Shown here one piece after another: positions 43,801 to 52,218 of a DNA stretch of 64,000 bases. Source of the stretch: an uncultured Chloroflexota bacterium (lineage in GTDB: Bacteria; Chloroflexota; Anaerolineae; Aggregatilineales; Phototrophicaceae); the NCBI GenBank assembly GCA_937974245.1, contig CALJKV010000121.1:186001-250000 (forward strand), given 5' to 3'. Within the stretch, counting starts at the first letter, position 1. Every line of letters begins with the position of its first letter. The translations under genes were made by a program, and so were the position numbers. The notes below the pieces were generated by a model. That model worked only from the letters and a program-made list of their open reading frames with translations, was not told the origin of the DNA and searched no databases.

Positions 43801-44746
43801 CACCCTGGCTGGTGTACCGCCATATCGGATCGCGTTCCCGGTAGCTGGCGAACACACCTTCATGCTACAGGACGGCGATCAGGCACGCTTCCAGGCTGGA
43901 AGTCTCGTTTTCGGAACACAGGAGCGCGGCACTGTCCAGAGTGGACGGGTTGATCTGTGGACATTCGAAGGCACACAGGGTGCAGGGGTTGAACTGGAAC
44001 TGGACGGAAATTACGACGCCGAGATGGCGCTTCTCGACCCCAACGGCACGAAAGTCGCCAGTGACTATAACCTCATCACCAACTTCACGCTGCCTGTGGA
44101 TGGCACCTACACGGTTGCCGTCAGCCCGACACGCAGTCGCAGCACCAATTACACTCTGCGGGTGGATTCCATCGAAATCGCACAACCGTTTTTTGGCACC
44201 CTCGTCTCCGGAGAGCCGCAAACCCATACTCTGGTGCCGGGCCTGATAGATAATTGGTCATTCGAAGCGACAGCCGGTCAGCATGTACGCCTGACCATCG
44301 AAATGGACAACGTATACGGTGATGTCACGCTTATCAGCCCATCAGGGAAAGTGATCGGTGAAGTCACCGGCGGCTATGAAGACCTCCAACTCTCCGGCAT
44401 CACCCTCGCCGACACGGGTATATACAATGTTACGGTGGAAAGCTACAACACCGAGCGCGATGATTACACAATGACCCTGATACTGCGGGAACCATTCGAC
44501 CCCAGCAAGGGCGTTGAACTCGAAATCATCGCTAATGGCGCTGTAAATTTACGCAGCGGCCCCGGCACGAACTACAACATTGTGACAACTGCCGCCCCCG
44601 GCACACTTGTCATCGCCACGGCCCGTAATGCAGCAAATGACTGGTATAAGGTCGTCACCGAGGACGATACCGAAGCCTGGGTATTCAACAGTCTGATACG
44701 TCCGACGGACGATGAAGCCGATCTTTCTGCGCTGCCAGTCGAATAA
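40832..44746 (+). CDS. Large secreted VWA-domain protein with FecR-like N-module and SH3b domain
   Basis: This 1304-residue exported protein is the third member of the family at 1515 and 3009. A GTG start follows GGAGG. After a signal peptide (residues 1-23) comes the shared N-module (NLPDTLPGQNVTFLLVGDV, LGSTAVLF). A VWA domain at about 310-480 has an intact metal-site motif DISGS near residue 318. A 700-residue set of beta domains follows, several of PPC type (for example RVDLWTFEGTQGAGVELELD), and an SH3b repeat ends the protein (GAVNLRSGPGTNYNIV...AWVFNSLI). It probably works at the cell surface in adhesion or sensing. The MoxR ATPase elsewhere in the window could serve it, but they are not linked. 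Confidence 0.88.
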   Translation: MTRWRLFWIIGFCLLLTVSLVTAQNDCGVLVEAAITQASETCAQIGRNQLCYGNTNLEVTAASGADIEMDTPGDLADLIDVSAVHASPLNDQNDEWGIGIMSVQANLPDTLPGQNVTFLLVGDVTVENLSPEDTPPMQFFRYSTGIGRSGCEEAPYNTLVLQNPHGTEVILTANGIEIGLGSTAVLFAQANDQARLLIVQGQGSVRANSSRQIVPEGRMTTVKLGGDDGFTPTSAPAPAFPYPTELLQGIPFDLLPEPVTLPETLSATTDMEAVTITTTVPSALGVGEDGRINIALMGNAAECPVKSRQPLDVVLVIDISGSMEGAPLASAKSSALAFINQLDPAVDRVGVVAFESTARLISPLGADFSTASGGIAGLASTGGTAIDAGLNLGYTTLQASDRASEALPVIILLSDGASDAAAANAAADHIKAANVQLNTIGVGASDQSLLNQLASSPQDYAYSGSFANLRNIFVNSALSLTGSVAAQNIRVTYTLNSEAYDLVADSYQRGTFLDSGQVAWSLPVLYDGQTINFDFLLEATQVGNTQAIGTLAVTYTPCDELAVTSIAPEVPTIAVQDSPIAGEIRQPGELLTLDTRTGGELDSFEIDSWMLDVPTNELFSLIIVGAGNTFAPEIIGINETSIRPLYTTGIAGTDTSTSVYDTAVPGPYRLFVQSGSESDTGSFDVQIVAGAADIPSAALSVGDEVEDVQQGEGKTYNLQSVEDGQTITLRIIQPYNAAFNVTTGLFAEDGSISRQIYSGTIYDYEQDQRTRVFILTAAGDGDHRLFINASSEYTLLVEDGDTLREDVGTITIGETLEGRAAQDDAYYKATLNVDEPQMLTFVTVSDGYPNLSVSHENPRGLRYMKYTYGENFEADVYEVLEPGAVTISFDSSNAGTPYTLAVLPGDVLSNDMGVIAPGDEVTNDTPPGLATYTLEDAVEGDTITVSYTVSNYYANRPITITSADEQLANPLFTIEENDSNYEGGTQTQVFTLAGVPPYRIAFPVAGEHTFMLQDGDQARFQAGSLVFGTQERGTVQSGRVDLWTFEGTQGAGVELELDGNYDAEMALLDPNGTKVASDYNLITNFTLPVDGTYTVAVSPTRSRSTNYTLRVDSIEIAQPFFGTLVSGEPQTHTLVPGLIDNWSFEATAGQHVRLTIEMDNVYGDVTLISPSGKVIGEVTGGYEDLQLSGITLADTGIYNVTVESYNTERDDYTMTLILREPFDPSKGVELEIIANGAVNLRSGPGTNYNIVTTAAPGTLVIATARNAANDWYKVVTEDDTEAWVFNSLIRPTDDEADLSALPVE

Positions 44747-44770
44747 GGCAGTAGTTGTAGAATTGCCTAA

Positions 44771-44796
44771 AGGGCCATCCAAAACCGGATGGCCCT
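44771..44796. terminator. Strong hairpin between convergent genes, probable terminator
   Basis: AGGGCCATCC (44771-44780) pairs perfectly with GGATGGCCCT (44787-44796). T runs on either side are short, so efficiency is uncertain. Confidence 0.55.
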
Positions 44797-44822
44797 CGCT
44801 GATAATATTACAGGCTCACGTA

Positions 44823-45710
44823 TCACTTTTTCGTTTTACGGAAGCCTTTCCCATACGCGATATGCCCATGCCCGATCACCACGAACGCCGAGGGGTCAGC
44901 CATGAAAACCAGTTCGCGCAGCCGATTGACCTGTGGCCGGGAAATCGTCACAAAGAGAACACCGTGTACCTTCTCAGTGAACATCCCTTTGCCTTCCCAA
45001 AAGGTCACACCGCGCCCCAATGCCTGGAGAATCACATGCGACACCTGCTCTGGTTGGTCGGTGATAATCGTCGCGGTACGGATAATGCTCGGCCCTTCAA
45101 GTACATAATCCGCCGCCGTGCCGCCCAGGAACAGGGCAACCATCGCATAAAGCGCCCCCTCCCATCCGAACACCAGCCCGGCCAGCACAATCACACCAGT
45201 ATCAGTGTAAAGTGTAGATGTACTCAGCGGGACGCCGAAGCGATCTTGCAGAATTCGCGCAATGGTCGAAGTACCGCCCAACGTCCCCCCGGCACGGTAG
45301 ACCAGCCCGCCCCCGATGCCGCCAATGATACCGCCGAACAGCGCGTTTAGCAGGATGTTGCTACCGACATCTACCGGGTTCGCCGCGATGATCGGCGTCA
45401 GCAGGTCAATCGCCAGGGACGAAACCACGACATAGTAGACCGTCGCGGCTACTACACGCCAGCCGCCAAGCATCCGAAAGCCAATGATCTGAATGGGGAT
45501 ATTGCCAAGCAGAACCATCAGGCCAATCGGCAGCGCGGGGTTCAGGTGATTGAAAATCACTGCGATACCCAGTACACCGCCCGGCGCAATCTGAAACGGT
45601 GCCATAAACACGGTGACGCCGATAGCCCCAACAATTGCGCCCACCGTCAACTGCACCAGGCGTGTCACTACCGATAACCAATTCACTTTACCTGAAACCG
45701 TCACACTCAC
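44823..45710 (-). CDS. YitT family membrane protein
   Basis: This is a 295-residue protein with five hydrophobic segments in the first 200 residues (LTVGAIVGAIGVTVFMAPF, LPIGLMVLLGNIPIQIIGF, LNALFGGIIGGIGGGLVYRAG...) and a C-terminal soluble DUF2179 domain (TATIITDQPEQVSHVILQALGRGVTFWEG...VLFVTISRPQVNRLRELV). This is the YitT layout. The motif GGTLGGTSTIARIL is conserved in the family. Function is not established; transport has been suggested for relatives. Confidence 0.92.
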   Translation of the reverse strand: MSVTVSGKVNWLSVVTRLVQLTVGAIVGAIGVTVFMAPFQIAPGGVLGIAVIFNHLNPALPIGLMVLLGNIPIQIIGFRMLGGWRVVAATVYYVVVSSLAIDLLTPIIAANPVDVGSNILLNALFGGIIGGIGGGLVYRAGGTLGGTSTIARILQDRFGVPLSTSTLYTDTGVIVLAGLVFGWEGALYAMVALFLGGTAADYVLEGPSIIRTATIITDQPEQVSHVILQALGRGVTFWEGKGMFTEKVHGVLFVTISRPQVNRLRELVFMADPSAFVVIGHGHIAYGKGFRKTKK

Positions 45711-45761
45711 ATCCTTTACCGCGCTTAGTGCATATTAGCTTTTACATAATTTGTGATTATA

Positions 45762-45787
45762 CAAAAACAGTGGGCCTAAACCCACTG
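45762..45787 (-). terminator. Rho-independent terminator of the HEXXH protein gene
   Basis: On the minus strand CAGTGGG pairs with CCCACTG over a 6-base loop and is followed by five T. Confidence 0.85.
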
Positions 45788-45828
45788 GAGACACAAAAAA
45801 TCTGTTTGTCTTTATCCTGGTGGCTGGG

Positions 45829-47301
45829 TTACGCCAACTTCGTACCCAGGTCATGCAGTTCCTCATCCAGGTGACGCGGCGCGGTGGTCATCGTCTCCAG
45901 GATAGCCTGCATCTTGGCCGGGAGTTTGAGGTCGGTTGAGCGTTTCTTGGCGATGTCCTCTACCATATGATCCACACCGCCATGTTCGCGCACCCGGTAG
46001 GTGATAACCTGCCGCATGTAGTCGGTCATCTGGGCTTTGCGAGCACGTCCCTTCACATCGTCAGTGAAACGATTCAGGCTCAGGCAGGCAATCGCGTCGG
46101 TAATAGTTTCATGTTTGCCGTTGCTGCTGCGGGCAGCCATCGCATAGCCCTCGTTATAGGCACCGAACTTAACCGTTTGTCCCTCAATCTGATAAGATGC
46201 AAAGGCAATTTTGGTTTCGTAGTAGTCAGCAGGCTTCTGCGTGAGTGCCGAACCCGGCTTGATTTCTCGTGGGAAGCGCCAGTTGATGATGTGAGCAACT
46301 TCGTGGGCGATAAGGTCAGCCGAAGTGTAGAACAGCCCGGGATTTGATTTCGTGGTCTGCTGGCCGTCAAAGAAGGCCCGGTTGCCGAAGACGATTTCAT
46401 ATCCGGCGGTGTTGCGGGCATACCACATCGCGTCTCCAAAGGGGTTCACGTTATCCTTACCAGAGCGGGTAATCATGAGCGGGCCATACATCACTCTGAA
46501 GGCCAGAGCATCATCGCGGAAGCCAAATAATGGGTCGAATAGCGCCCCGGTGCCTTTGGCCGTATTTTCAATTGCGTCAAACACGGTTCGCAGGTTGCCA
46601 ATAGACCACTTGCCATCCGCTTCAACACCCAGCAGTACACCGTATTTTTCAAGTTTCTGGATAATATCCAATGCCTCTTCGAACATTTCCACACTCGTGA
46701 TACGTGAAAGTTGAAGGTCCCAGAGCAGCGCAGCGGCTTCTTTGGCCGTATCCAGGCTCACACCGCCGTCAAGCGATACGCCAATCATTCGCAGCAGTTC
46801 AGCGGTCGGGTTTGCCAGGTTAAAAGGTAGGAATTCCAATCCGCGCCGCCCATAAAGCGAGTTGACATCAAAGGTCTCGGCAGTCCCCCACACGACTTTA
46901 TTGTCCCACTCGAGCCGGTAACGCCGCTCATACTGCCCAGCCGGTGGATAGATGGTATAGCCAGTGACGAGCGCCTGCTGGCCGGGCTTGAGGGTGGTGA
47001 CTTTGGCATCATTATCACTGGGATCTTTGACATTGTAGCGGTATCCATCCCGAATGTTCGTATTGGCGTTGACCGTCCCGGTTACAGTGGTAAAGCGTGG
47101 AGCTGCCGGCGCTACAGCGGGTTCACGGGCGGGTTCTGCTGCGCGGGGTGCTGCGGCAGCCCCGGCTGCTGCCCCTGAACTGGCTGGCGCGGATGGGACG
47201 GCGGACAGTCCAGTCTGCAAATGTTGAATAAGGGATGTCCGTTCTTCACGTGTGAGCTGGTCTGCCAGCGCCTGAACTTGAGTCAGCGTTACGTCAGCCA
47301 T
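45829..47301 (-). CDS. Intracellular HEXXH-motif protein of unknown family, 490 aa
   Basis: AAAGGGG precedes the ATG. There is no signal peptide. Residues 1-30 form a helical motif (VTLTQVQALADQLTREERTS) followed by an Ala/Pro-rich linker. A beta domain at about 70-145 (TVTGTVNANTNIRDGYRYN...) looks SH3-like. The second half contains LIAHEVAHIINW, a zinc-protease HEXXH, with a possible third ligand Glu in NEGYAMAARSSNGKHETITDAIA. Whether it is an active peptidase is unknown. I do not recognise a named family. Confidence 0.75.
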   Translation of the reverse strand: MADVTLTQVQALADQLTREERTSLIQHLQTGLSAVPSAPASSGAAAGAAAAPRAAEPAREPAVAPAAPRFTTVTGTVNANTNIRDGYRYNVKDPSDNDAKVTTLKPGQQALVTGYTIYPPAGQYERRYRLEWDNKVVWGTAETFDVNSLYGRRGLEFLPFNLANPTAELLRMIGVSLDGGVSLDTAKEAAALLWDLQLSRITSVEMFEEALDIIQKLEKYGVLLGVEADGKWSIGNLRTVFDAIENTAKGTGALFDPLFGFRDDALAFRVMYGPLMITRSGKDNVNPFGDAMWYARNTAGYEIVFGNRAFFDGQQTTKSNPGLFYTSADLIAHEVAHIINWRFPREIKPGSALTQKPADYYETKIAFASYQIEGQTVKFGAYNEGYAMAARSSNGKHETITDAIACLSLNRFTDDVKGRARKAQMTDYMRQVITYRVREHGGVDHMVEDIAKKRSTDLKLPAKMQAILETMTTAPRHLDEELHDLGTKLA

Positions 47302-47525
47302 TTAAACCCCTTTCGTTGTTTATGTGTATATAAGGTTAGGTGATCGGTGCAGAATGTATAATGAATTGGTTTTTTCTAACAGTCTAGCATGATTTTCAAC
47401 ATTTGGGCAATTCAGGCCAACTGCCGGGCACATTCTCACAAGATCATCACTTGTACCCGGCGGCACTCCGGGTCACAATAGAATAGGTCAACTCCAAAAT
47501 CCCGTTACCACAAAGGCTTGCGGCT

Positions 47526-49445
47526 ATGTCGTTACTCACTCCTCTGGCGCTGCTCGGTGCGCTTCTGGCAATCCCGATTATCCTGCTATATATGCTGCGG
47601 CTACGGCGGCGTGAAGTGCTGGTGTCCAGCACATTTCTTTGGCGGCAGGTCGTGCTGGATAACGAGGCCAATACCCCCTGGCAGCGACTGCGGCGCAATA
47701 TCCTGCTGCTGCTGCAACTGGTGATTCTGGCACTGCTGGTATTCGCCCTGGCACGCCCATTTATCATCGTGCCGGCGGTGAGCGCCGGGCAGGTTGAACT
47801 CCTGTTGGATGCTTCCGCCAGTATGAATGCCACTGACGTGAACGGGCAGTCACGCTTCACCCAGGCTAAGCGCGAGGCACTCAATATCCTGGATACGCTC
47901 GGTTCGGACGATGCCATGACGGTGATTCGCGTGGGCGATGTCCCAGAAGTAATCGCCCCGGCGACGAATGACCGGGGTGTGTTGCGCCGCGCCATCAATG
48001 ACGCCCAACCTGGCAATGCCGGTGCCGATTGGACGGCAGCACTGACCTTAGCCGTTGCCGACGCCGTCAACAGCACTGGCCTCGACATCGTGATTATCGG
48101 GGATGGCGGCTTGGGCGATGCCGAAAATCTGCCCGGTGTCCCTAACCCGGAACGTGTACGCTACGTGCCGGTAGGAGTTTCCAGCAGCAACCTAGCAATT
48201 ACGGCCCTGGCAACCCGCGCACTACCGGGGCAGCAGCCGGAGCTTTTCGCCCAAATCACCAACTATGGACCACAGGACGCCCCGGTCATTTTCGATTTGC
48301 GCGTGGATGGCGACTTGCTGACAGCGCAGCGCCATGTCATCCCCGCCGGGCAGGACTTCTCGCTGGTTTCCACCCGACTACCCGACAATTTCACCGTCCT
48401 GCAAGCCGGGCTGACGACCACCAGCGACTCCACAGTGCCGGACTACCTGGCGTCGGATAACACCGCCTGGACCGTCTCATCCGAGGTAGGAACACGCCGT
48501 GTCCTCGTGATGTCATCCGGCAACCTGTTTCTCAGCCAGGTCATGCGCAGCCTGCCCGCGATTGAAGCCTTCGCCGGAAACATCACCAGCGGGTTGCCCA
48601 GTGGAAATTTTGATCTCTACTTGCTGGATGGTTGGCTGCCCGATGGCGATCTGCCCGACGGCGACATCCTGATTATCAACCCCCCGCGCAGCACCAACTT
48701 GTTCACAGTGGGCGACAAGCGCGAGATGCGCAGCACACCGGTTGTCGCCGGTAACGATCCGCGAATGGCATTTGTGGATTTTAGCGGGGTGAATATCCTG
48801 GGCTATGTGCCGGTAAGCGAAACGCCCTGGGCCGATACGCTGATTTCAGCAGATAACGAGCCGCTGCTGCTGGCCGGGGAAGTGGATGGCCGCCAGGTCG
48901 CGATTCTCACATTTGACTTGCACGAATCTGATCTGCCGCTGCAAATTGCCTGGCCGGTATTGATGGCAAACCTGTTAGACTGGTTCACGCCGCGCAGCGC
49001 GATTTCCGCCCCCAACGGCCTGAGCGTGGGGGAATCGCTGGCAATTCGCCCGCCCTTTGAAGCCACCGCCATCCGCGTCACCCTGCCGGATGGCAACCAG
49101 CGCGATTTACCAATTGACCGGGATGTAATGGTGTTTGGGGAAACGCGTCTGCCTGGACTCTACACAGTGGACATTCTGCAAGGGGATTCTCTGCTGGAAT
49201 CCGCGCCGTTCACGGTCAACCTGTTCGCACTGAATGAAAGTGACATCACCCCCCGCAGCGAAATCCGCCTGAGCGGTGCGACAATTGCCGCCACCGGGCG
49301 CGAAGAAGTCGGCCAACGCGAGATATGGCCCTGGGTTGTCTTAGCGGCGCTCCTGGTGCTGCTCATCGAGTGGTACGTGTATCACCAACGCTTGTCCGTC
49401 CGCACGCTGTTGAGGCCGGTACTGCTGCGGCAGCGGGCAGCCTGA
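47526..49445 (+). CDS. BatA-like membrane protein with VWA domain
   Basis: This is a 639-residue membrane protein. The N-terminus (LLTPLALLGALLAIPIILLYMLRLRRREVLVSSTFLW) is the BatA/aerotolerance-regulator N-terminal domain, with a second helix at about 60-85. A VWA domain follows at about 90-225 with metal-site motif DASAS in LLLDASASMNATD. The rest (about 230-600) is beta-rich with a CARDB-like segment (ELFAQITNYGPQDAPVIFDLRVDGDLL), and a last helix (PWVVLAALLVLLIEWYVY) anchors the C-terminus. Relatives work with MoxR ATPases. Such a gene lies 23 kb away, not next to it. Confidence 0.87.
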   Translation: MSLLTPLALLGALLAIPIILLYMLRLRRREVLVSSTFLWRQVVLDNEANTPWQRLRRNILLLLQLVILALLVFALARPFIIVPAVSAGQVELLLDASASMNATDVNGQSRFTQAKREALNILDTLGSDDAMTVIRVGDVPEVIAPATNDRGVLRRAINDAQPGNAGADWTAALTLAVADAVNSTGLDIVIIGDGGLGDAENLPGVPNPERVRYVPVGVSSSNLAITALATRALPGQQPELFAQITNYGPQDAPVIFDLRVDGDLLTAQRHVIPAGQDFSLVSTRLPDNFTVLQAGLTTTSDSTVPDYLASDNTAWTVSSEVGTRRVLVMSSGNLFLSQVMRSLPAIEAFAGNITSGLPSGNFDLYLLDGWLPDGDLPDGDILIINPPRSTNLFTVGDKREMRSTPVVAGNDPRMAFVDFSGVNILGYVPVSETPWADTLISADNEPLLLAGEVDGRQVAILTFDLHESDLPLQIAWPVLMANLLDWFTPRSAISAPNGLSVGESLAIRPPFEATAIRVTLPDGNQRDLPIDRDVMVFGETRLPGLYTVDILQGDSLLESAPFTVNLFALNESDITPRSEIRLSGATIAATGREEVGQREIWPWVVLAALLVLLIEWYVYHQRLSVRTLLRPVLLRQRAA

Positions 49446-49454
49446 AAACCAACG

Positions 49455-50684
49455 TTATGTCTCATCTTCCATTTCCTTATCATCGAGGAAATAGATATAA
49501 GTGCGGAGCTGGCCGAGCCGGATTTCGTCGGCGTTATTAACCGGTACAAGGGTGCGCGGGTTGATCGGATCGCCGTTGACGTATGTCCCGTTAATGCTAT
49601 CCGCGTCTTCTACAAAAAACTTGCCATCGCGGAAGTGCAGAAACATATGAACCCGCGAGACGCCTAGATTCACCGCGTCGTAACGGCTCAAATTCACATG
49701 AAGGGACTTATCCCCCAATTGGCCGGTATTGCTGGAACGACCAAAAGAAATCGGGCTATTGACGGTCAACGTAATTGGCGCTTCACTGTTCCCGGCAATA
49801 AACAGAACCGCTGAATTACGGCGACTCTCCGAAGGCATTGCCCGCAGTGGCGCCGTTCCCACCAGCGCTTTCGTCGCAATCCCCGCTTTGCCGCTTTCAT
49901 GCTGGGCAATTAATGACCCGACCACATGCCGCAGTTCCTGAGCACTGACCGGTTTACCCAGAAAAACATTCGCGCCCGCATCCAGCAGTTGGGAAACCGA
50001 GGACTGTGTTTTGGCGGCGCTCACAACAATAATCGGAATGTCGTTCTGCTGCGTATCCCGGCGGACATAGCGACAGAACTCCAGCCCATCCAGGTCGGGC
50101 AGCATCAAATCCAGCACGACTGCACTGGGGCGCTTCTGGTTGAACAGGCGAATCGCGCCAATGACCTCTCGGCTGATGCGGGTGGTATACCCTGCCCGTT
50201 CAAGGATAAGCGACAGGACTTTGGCGACTTCTATATCATCCTCAACAATCAGAACCAACTGGCCGCGCCCGGCAGGGAGTTCGTCCTCCATCTGGATAGA
50301 GGGCTGTTTATGCGCCCCACTCCCATACATTGGTGAAACCACTACCTGTGTTTCCAGCCGCAGCCGCCCAATTTGCAGTGTGTCGCCATGCGCCAGCGGA
50401 TATGGTTCATTGGGCTTCAACCGTTCACCGTTGACGAAACTGCCATTGCCGCTTTCCAGGTCAGTTATCCAGAGGCGATTATCCTCAGTGTGCATAGACA
50501 GGTGTCGGCGCGATACGCCGAATTCTTCAGCACCATATACCCCCAAGTCAACATCGGGCTGCTGCATATCCCCTTCGACTATCCGACCTAAAACGATAGT
50601 GTTTTCCAGTCGGACTTTGAGCGGTTCCGGCATCTGGGGAGCACGTAAGATGATAACCCAGGGAATATTAGGAGTTTCGGACAT
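49455..50684 (-). CDS. FHA-REC-FHA signalling protein
   Basis: This is a 409-residue cytosolic protein. ATG 50684 (MSETPNIPWV) is preferred to the frame start at 50720. Domain order: an FHA domain (about 25-105: LGRI...FGVSRRHLSMH...NGSFVNGERL), a receiver domain (about 140-260: VLIVEDDIEVAKVLS, phospho-Asp in VVLDLMLPDLDG, Lys in VFLGKPVSAQEL), and a second FHA (about 305-400: FGRSS...LGVSRVHMFLH...NGTYVNGDPI). FHA domains bind phosphothreonine, so the protein may link Ser/Thr-kinase output with a two-component input. It overlaps nothing and ends 10 bases from the BatA-like gene. Confidence 0.92.
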   Translation of the reverse strand: MSETPNIPWVIILRAPQMPEPLKVRLENTIVLGRIVEGDMQQPDVDLGVYGAEEFGVSRRHLSMHTEDNRLWITDLESGNGSFVNGERLKPNEPYPLAHGDTLQIGRLRLETQVVVSPMYGSGAHKQPSIQMEDELPAGRGQLVLIVEDDIEVAKVLSLILERAGYTTRISREVIGAIRLFNQKRPSAVVLDLMLPDLDGLEFCRYVRRDTQQNDIPIIVVSAAKTQSSVSQLLDAGANVFLGKPVSAQELRHVVGSLIAQHESGKAGIATKALVGTAPLRAMPSESRRNSAVLFIAGNSEAPITLTVNSPISFGRSSNTGQLGDKSLHVNLSRYDAVNLGVSRVHMFLHFRDGKFFVEDADSINGTYVNGDPINPRTLVPVNNADEIRLGQLRTYIYFLDDKEMEDET

Positions 50685-51059
50685 AGCTAGCCTGCTCTTT
50701 CTTAATAAATAAACGTCCATTTACATTTTTTAGGAAAATGAAAGCAAAGTGTATTGGATATATAATAAGTGAACTTTGTTCCCGTCCGCAAAACAGGACT
50801 CACTAGTAATTGGTGATTTTCGAACGAATATACAAGATTCATTTAAACACCACCTAAAAATCAAACAAATAATCAGGACTTACGCAGTTTGAGAAGAATT
50901 TCCCCGCAGATTAGTCGCCTGAACTTGCTGGCTTTGCCAACTCCTGAATTAGAATCCATCCTTGTGCTATCGACTATCATCTAACAGTACACCTTACATT
51001 ATAACACCTCTGTTACATGGAGACGATAAGATTTACGAAAAATATACTAAGATATTCAG
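50685..51059. other. AT-rich intergenic region, no gene seen
   Basis: This is part of the 447-base gap between the FHA gene and the ald-like gene. It is clearly AT-richer than its neighbours. The only coding frames are short and lack a ribosome site. It contains GGACTTACGCAGTTTGAG at 50876, a motif like those at the ends of some insertion sequences, but without a matching inverted copy. Confidence 0.5.
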
Positions 51060-51091
51060 AAAAACAAAAGAGGCGCAGTATCCTACGCCCC
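51060..51091 (-). terminator. Rho-independent terminator of the cooC-ald operon
   Basis: On the minus strand GGGGCGTAG pairs with CTGCGCCTC (two G-U pairs) over a 4-base loop and is followed by TTTTGTTTTT. Confidence 0.88.
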
Positions 51092-51131
51092 ATGAACACG
51101 CATATGCACGCCGTTCATTCATTAACAGGAT

Positions 51132-52196
51132 TCAGTTGGCAGCACGACCATGAAACATCACGCCGCATTCTAAGGCAGGATTTTGCTCGACAGCTGCATC
51201 CACCCCTTTGTCCGCAATCTCCAGGATATACGGCCAGGCCGCATTCAGGAACGCATGAGTCGCGGTGCGCCCGATCACACCCGGCACATTCGGCACACAG
51301 TAATGGATAACGTCCTCCGCCACAAACGTCGGTTGGTCATGAAGCGTAGGCCGGCTGGTCTGGACACAGCCACCCTGGTCAATACTCATATCAATAATGA
51401 CCGAGTGTGAGCGCATCGAACGCACCATATCCCGCGTGATGATCTGTGGGGAACGCTGCCCCGGCACCTGGATCGCGCCGACCAGCACATCGGCGAAAGT
51501 ACATACCCGCGCCAGGTTGAAGTCATGGGAAACCATCGTTGTGACCCGGCTGTTTAAATGGTTATGGGCAAGTTGTAGCTGCTTCATATTCTTGTCGAGC
51601 AAAATCACCCGCGCCCCCATACCGATAAAGGCTTCTGCCGCGCTGGTACCTACCACACCCGCCCCGACAATCACCACATCCGCCGGTGGTACGCTGACCG
51701 CGCCACCCAGCAGCATCCCCTTGCCACCCACATCATTCTGAAGATACCGCGCTGCGATTTGCGCCGTCATCCGTCCCCCAATCTGGCTCAAGGGATACAG
51801 CACTGGCAGACGCCCGTCATCTTCTTCAATCAGCTCATAAGCAATTGTCGTGATGTTCTTTTCTTCCAGAGCACGTGTCCGGCTGGCCGAGGCGCTCGCC
51901 AGCATCATAAAACTCATGATAGTTTGGTCGCCGCGCAGCCAGCTGACTTCTTCTTCTGTGGGACGCTGCACCTTCAGGATAAGGTCCGCCCGCCGGAAAA
52001 CCTCGTCTTTGCCGAAGGCAATACGCGCCCCGGCACGCTCATACTCTGCATCGGTGAAGCTACTGCCGAGTCCCGCACCAGTTTCCACATAGCACTGGTA
52101 GCCGCGTCCGGTCAGGATGGATACACCGGGGGGTGTTAAGCCCACACGATATTCAAAATTCCGGTGTTCTTTGGGAACGCCGATTATGAGTGACAT
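51132..52196 (-). CDS. Alanine dehydrogenase-like protein, catalytic His replaced
   Basis: This is a 354-residue member of the alanine dehydrogenase/transhydrogenase-alpha family. GGAAGGAA supports ATG 52196. It has the N-terminal MSLIIGVPKEHRNFEYRVGLTP with Arg15, the Lys of LKVQRP, the nucleotide loop VIVGAGVVGTSAAEAFIGMGA and the Asp of IDMSIDQGGC. The usual YLHLAA motif with the catalytic His, however, reads FMMLASA. It is also a little shorter than normal Ald (about 370). It lies 22 bases after the second cooC gene, so it should be made with the CO dehydrogenase maturation proteins. It may be an Ald with changed chemistry or a related NAD-binding enzyme. Confidence 0.8.
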   Translation of the reverse strand: MSLIIGVPKEHRNFEYRVGLTPPGVSILTGRGYQCYVETGAGLGSSFTDAEYERAGARIAFGKDEVFRRADLILKVQRPTEEEVSWLRGDQTIMSFMMLASASASRTRALEEKNITTIAYELIEEDDGRLPVLYPLSQIGGRMTAQIAARYLQNDVGGKGMLLGGAVSVPPADVVIVGAGVVGTSAAEAFIGMGARVILLDKNMKQLQLAHNHLNSRVTTMVSHDFNLARVCTFADVLVGAIQVPGQRSPQIITRDMVRSMRSHSVIIDMSIDQGGCVQTSRPTLHDQPTFVAEDVIHYCVPNVPGVIGRTATHAFLNAAWPYILEIADKGVDAAVEQNPALECGVMFHGRAAN

Positions 52197-52218
52197 ATTT
52201 GTTCCTTCCCGCGAACAA

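Noticed and set aside
50870..50895. GGACTTACGCAGTTTGAG as an insertion-sequence end
   Set aside because: It resembles terminal motifs of some elements, but no inverted partner, target duplication or transposase is present nearby.
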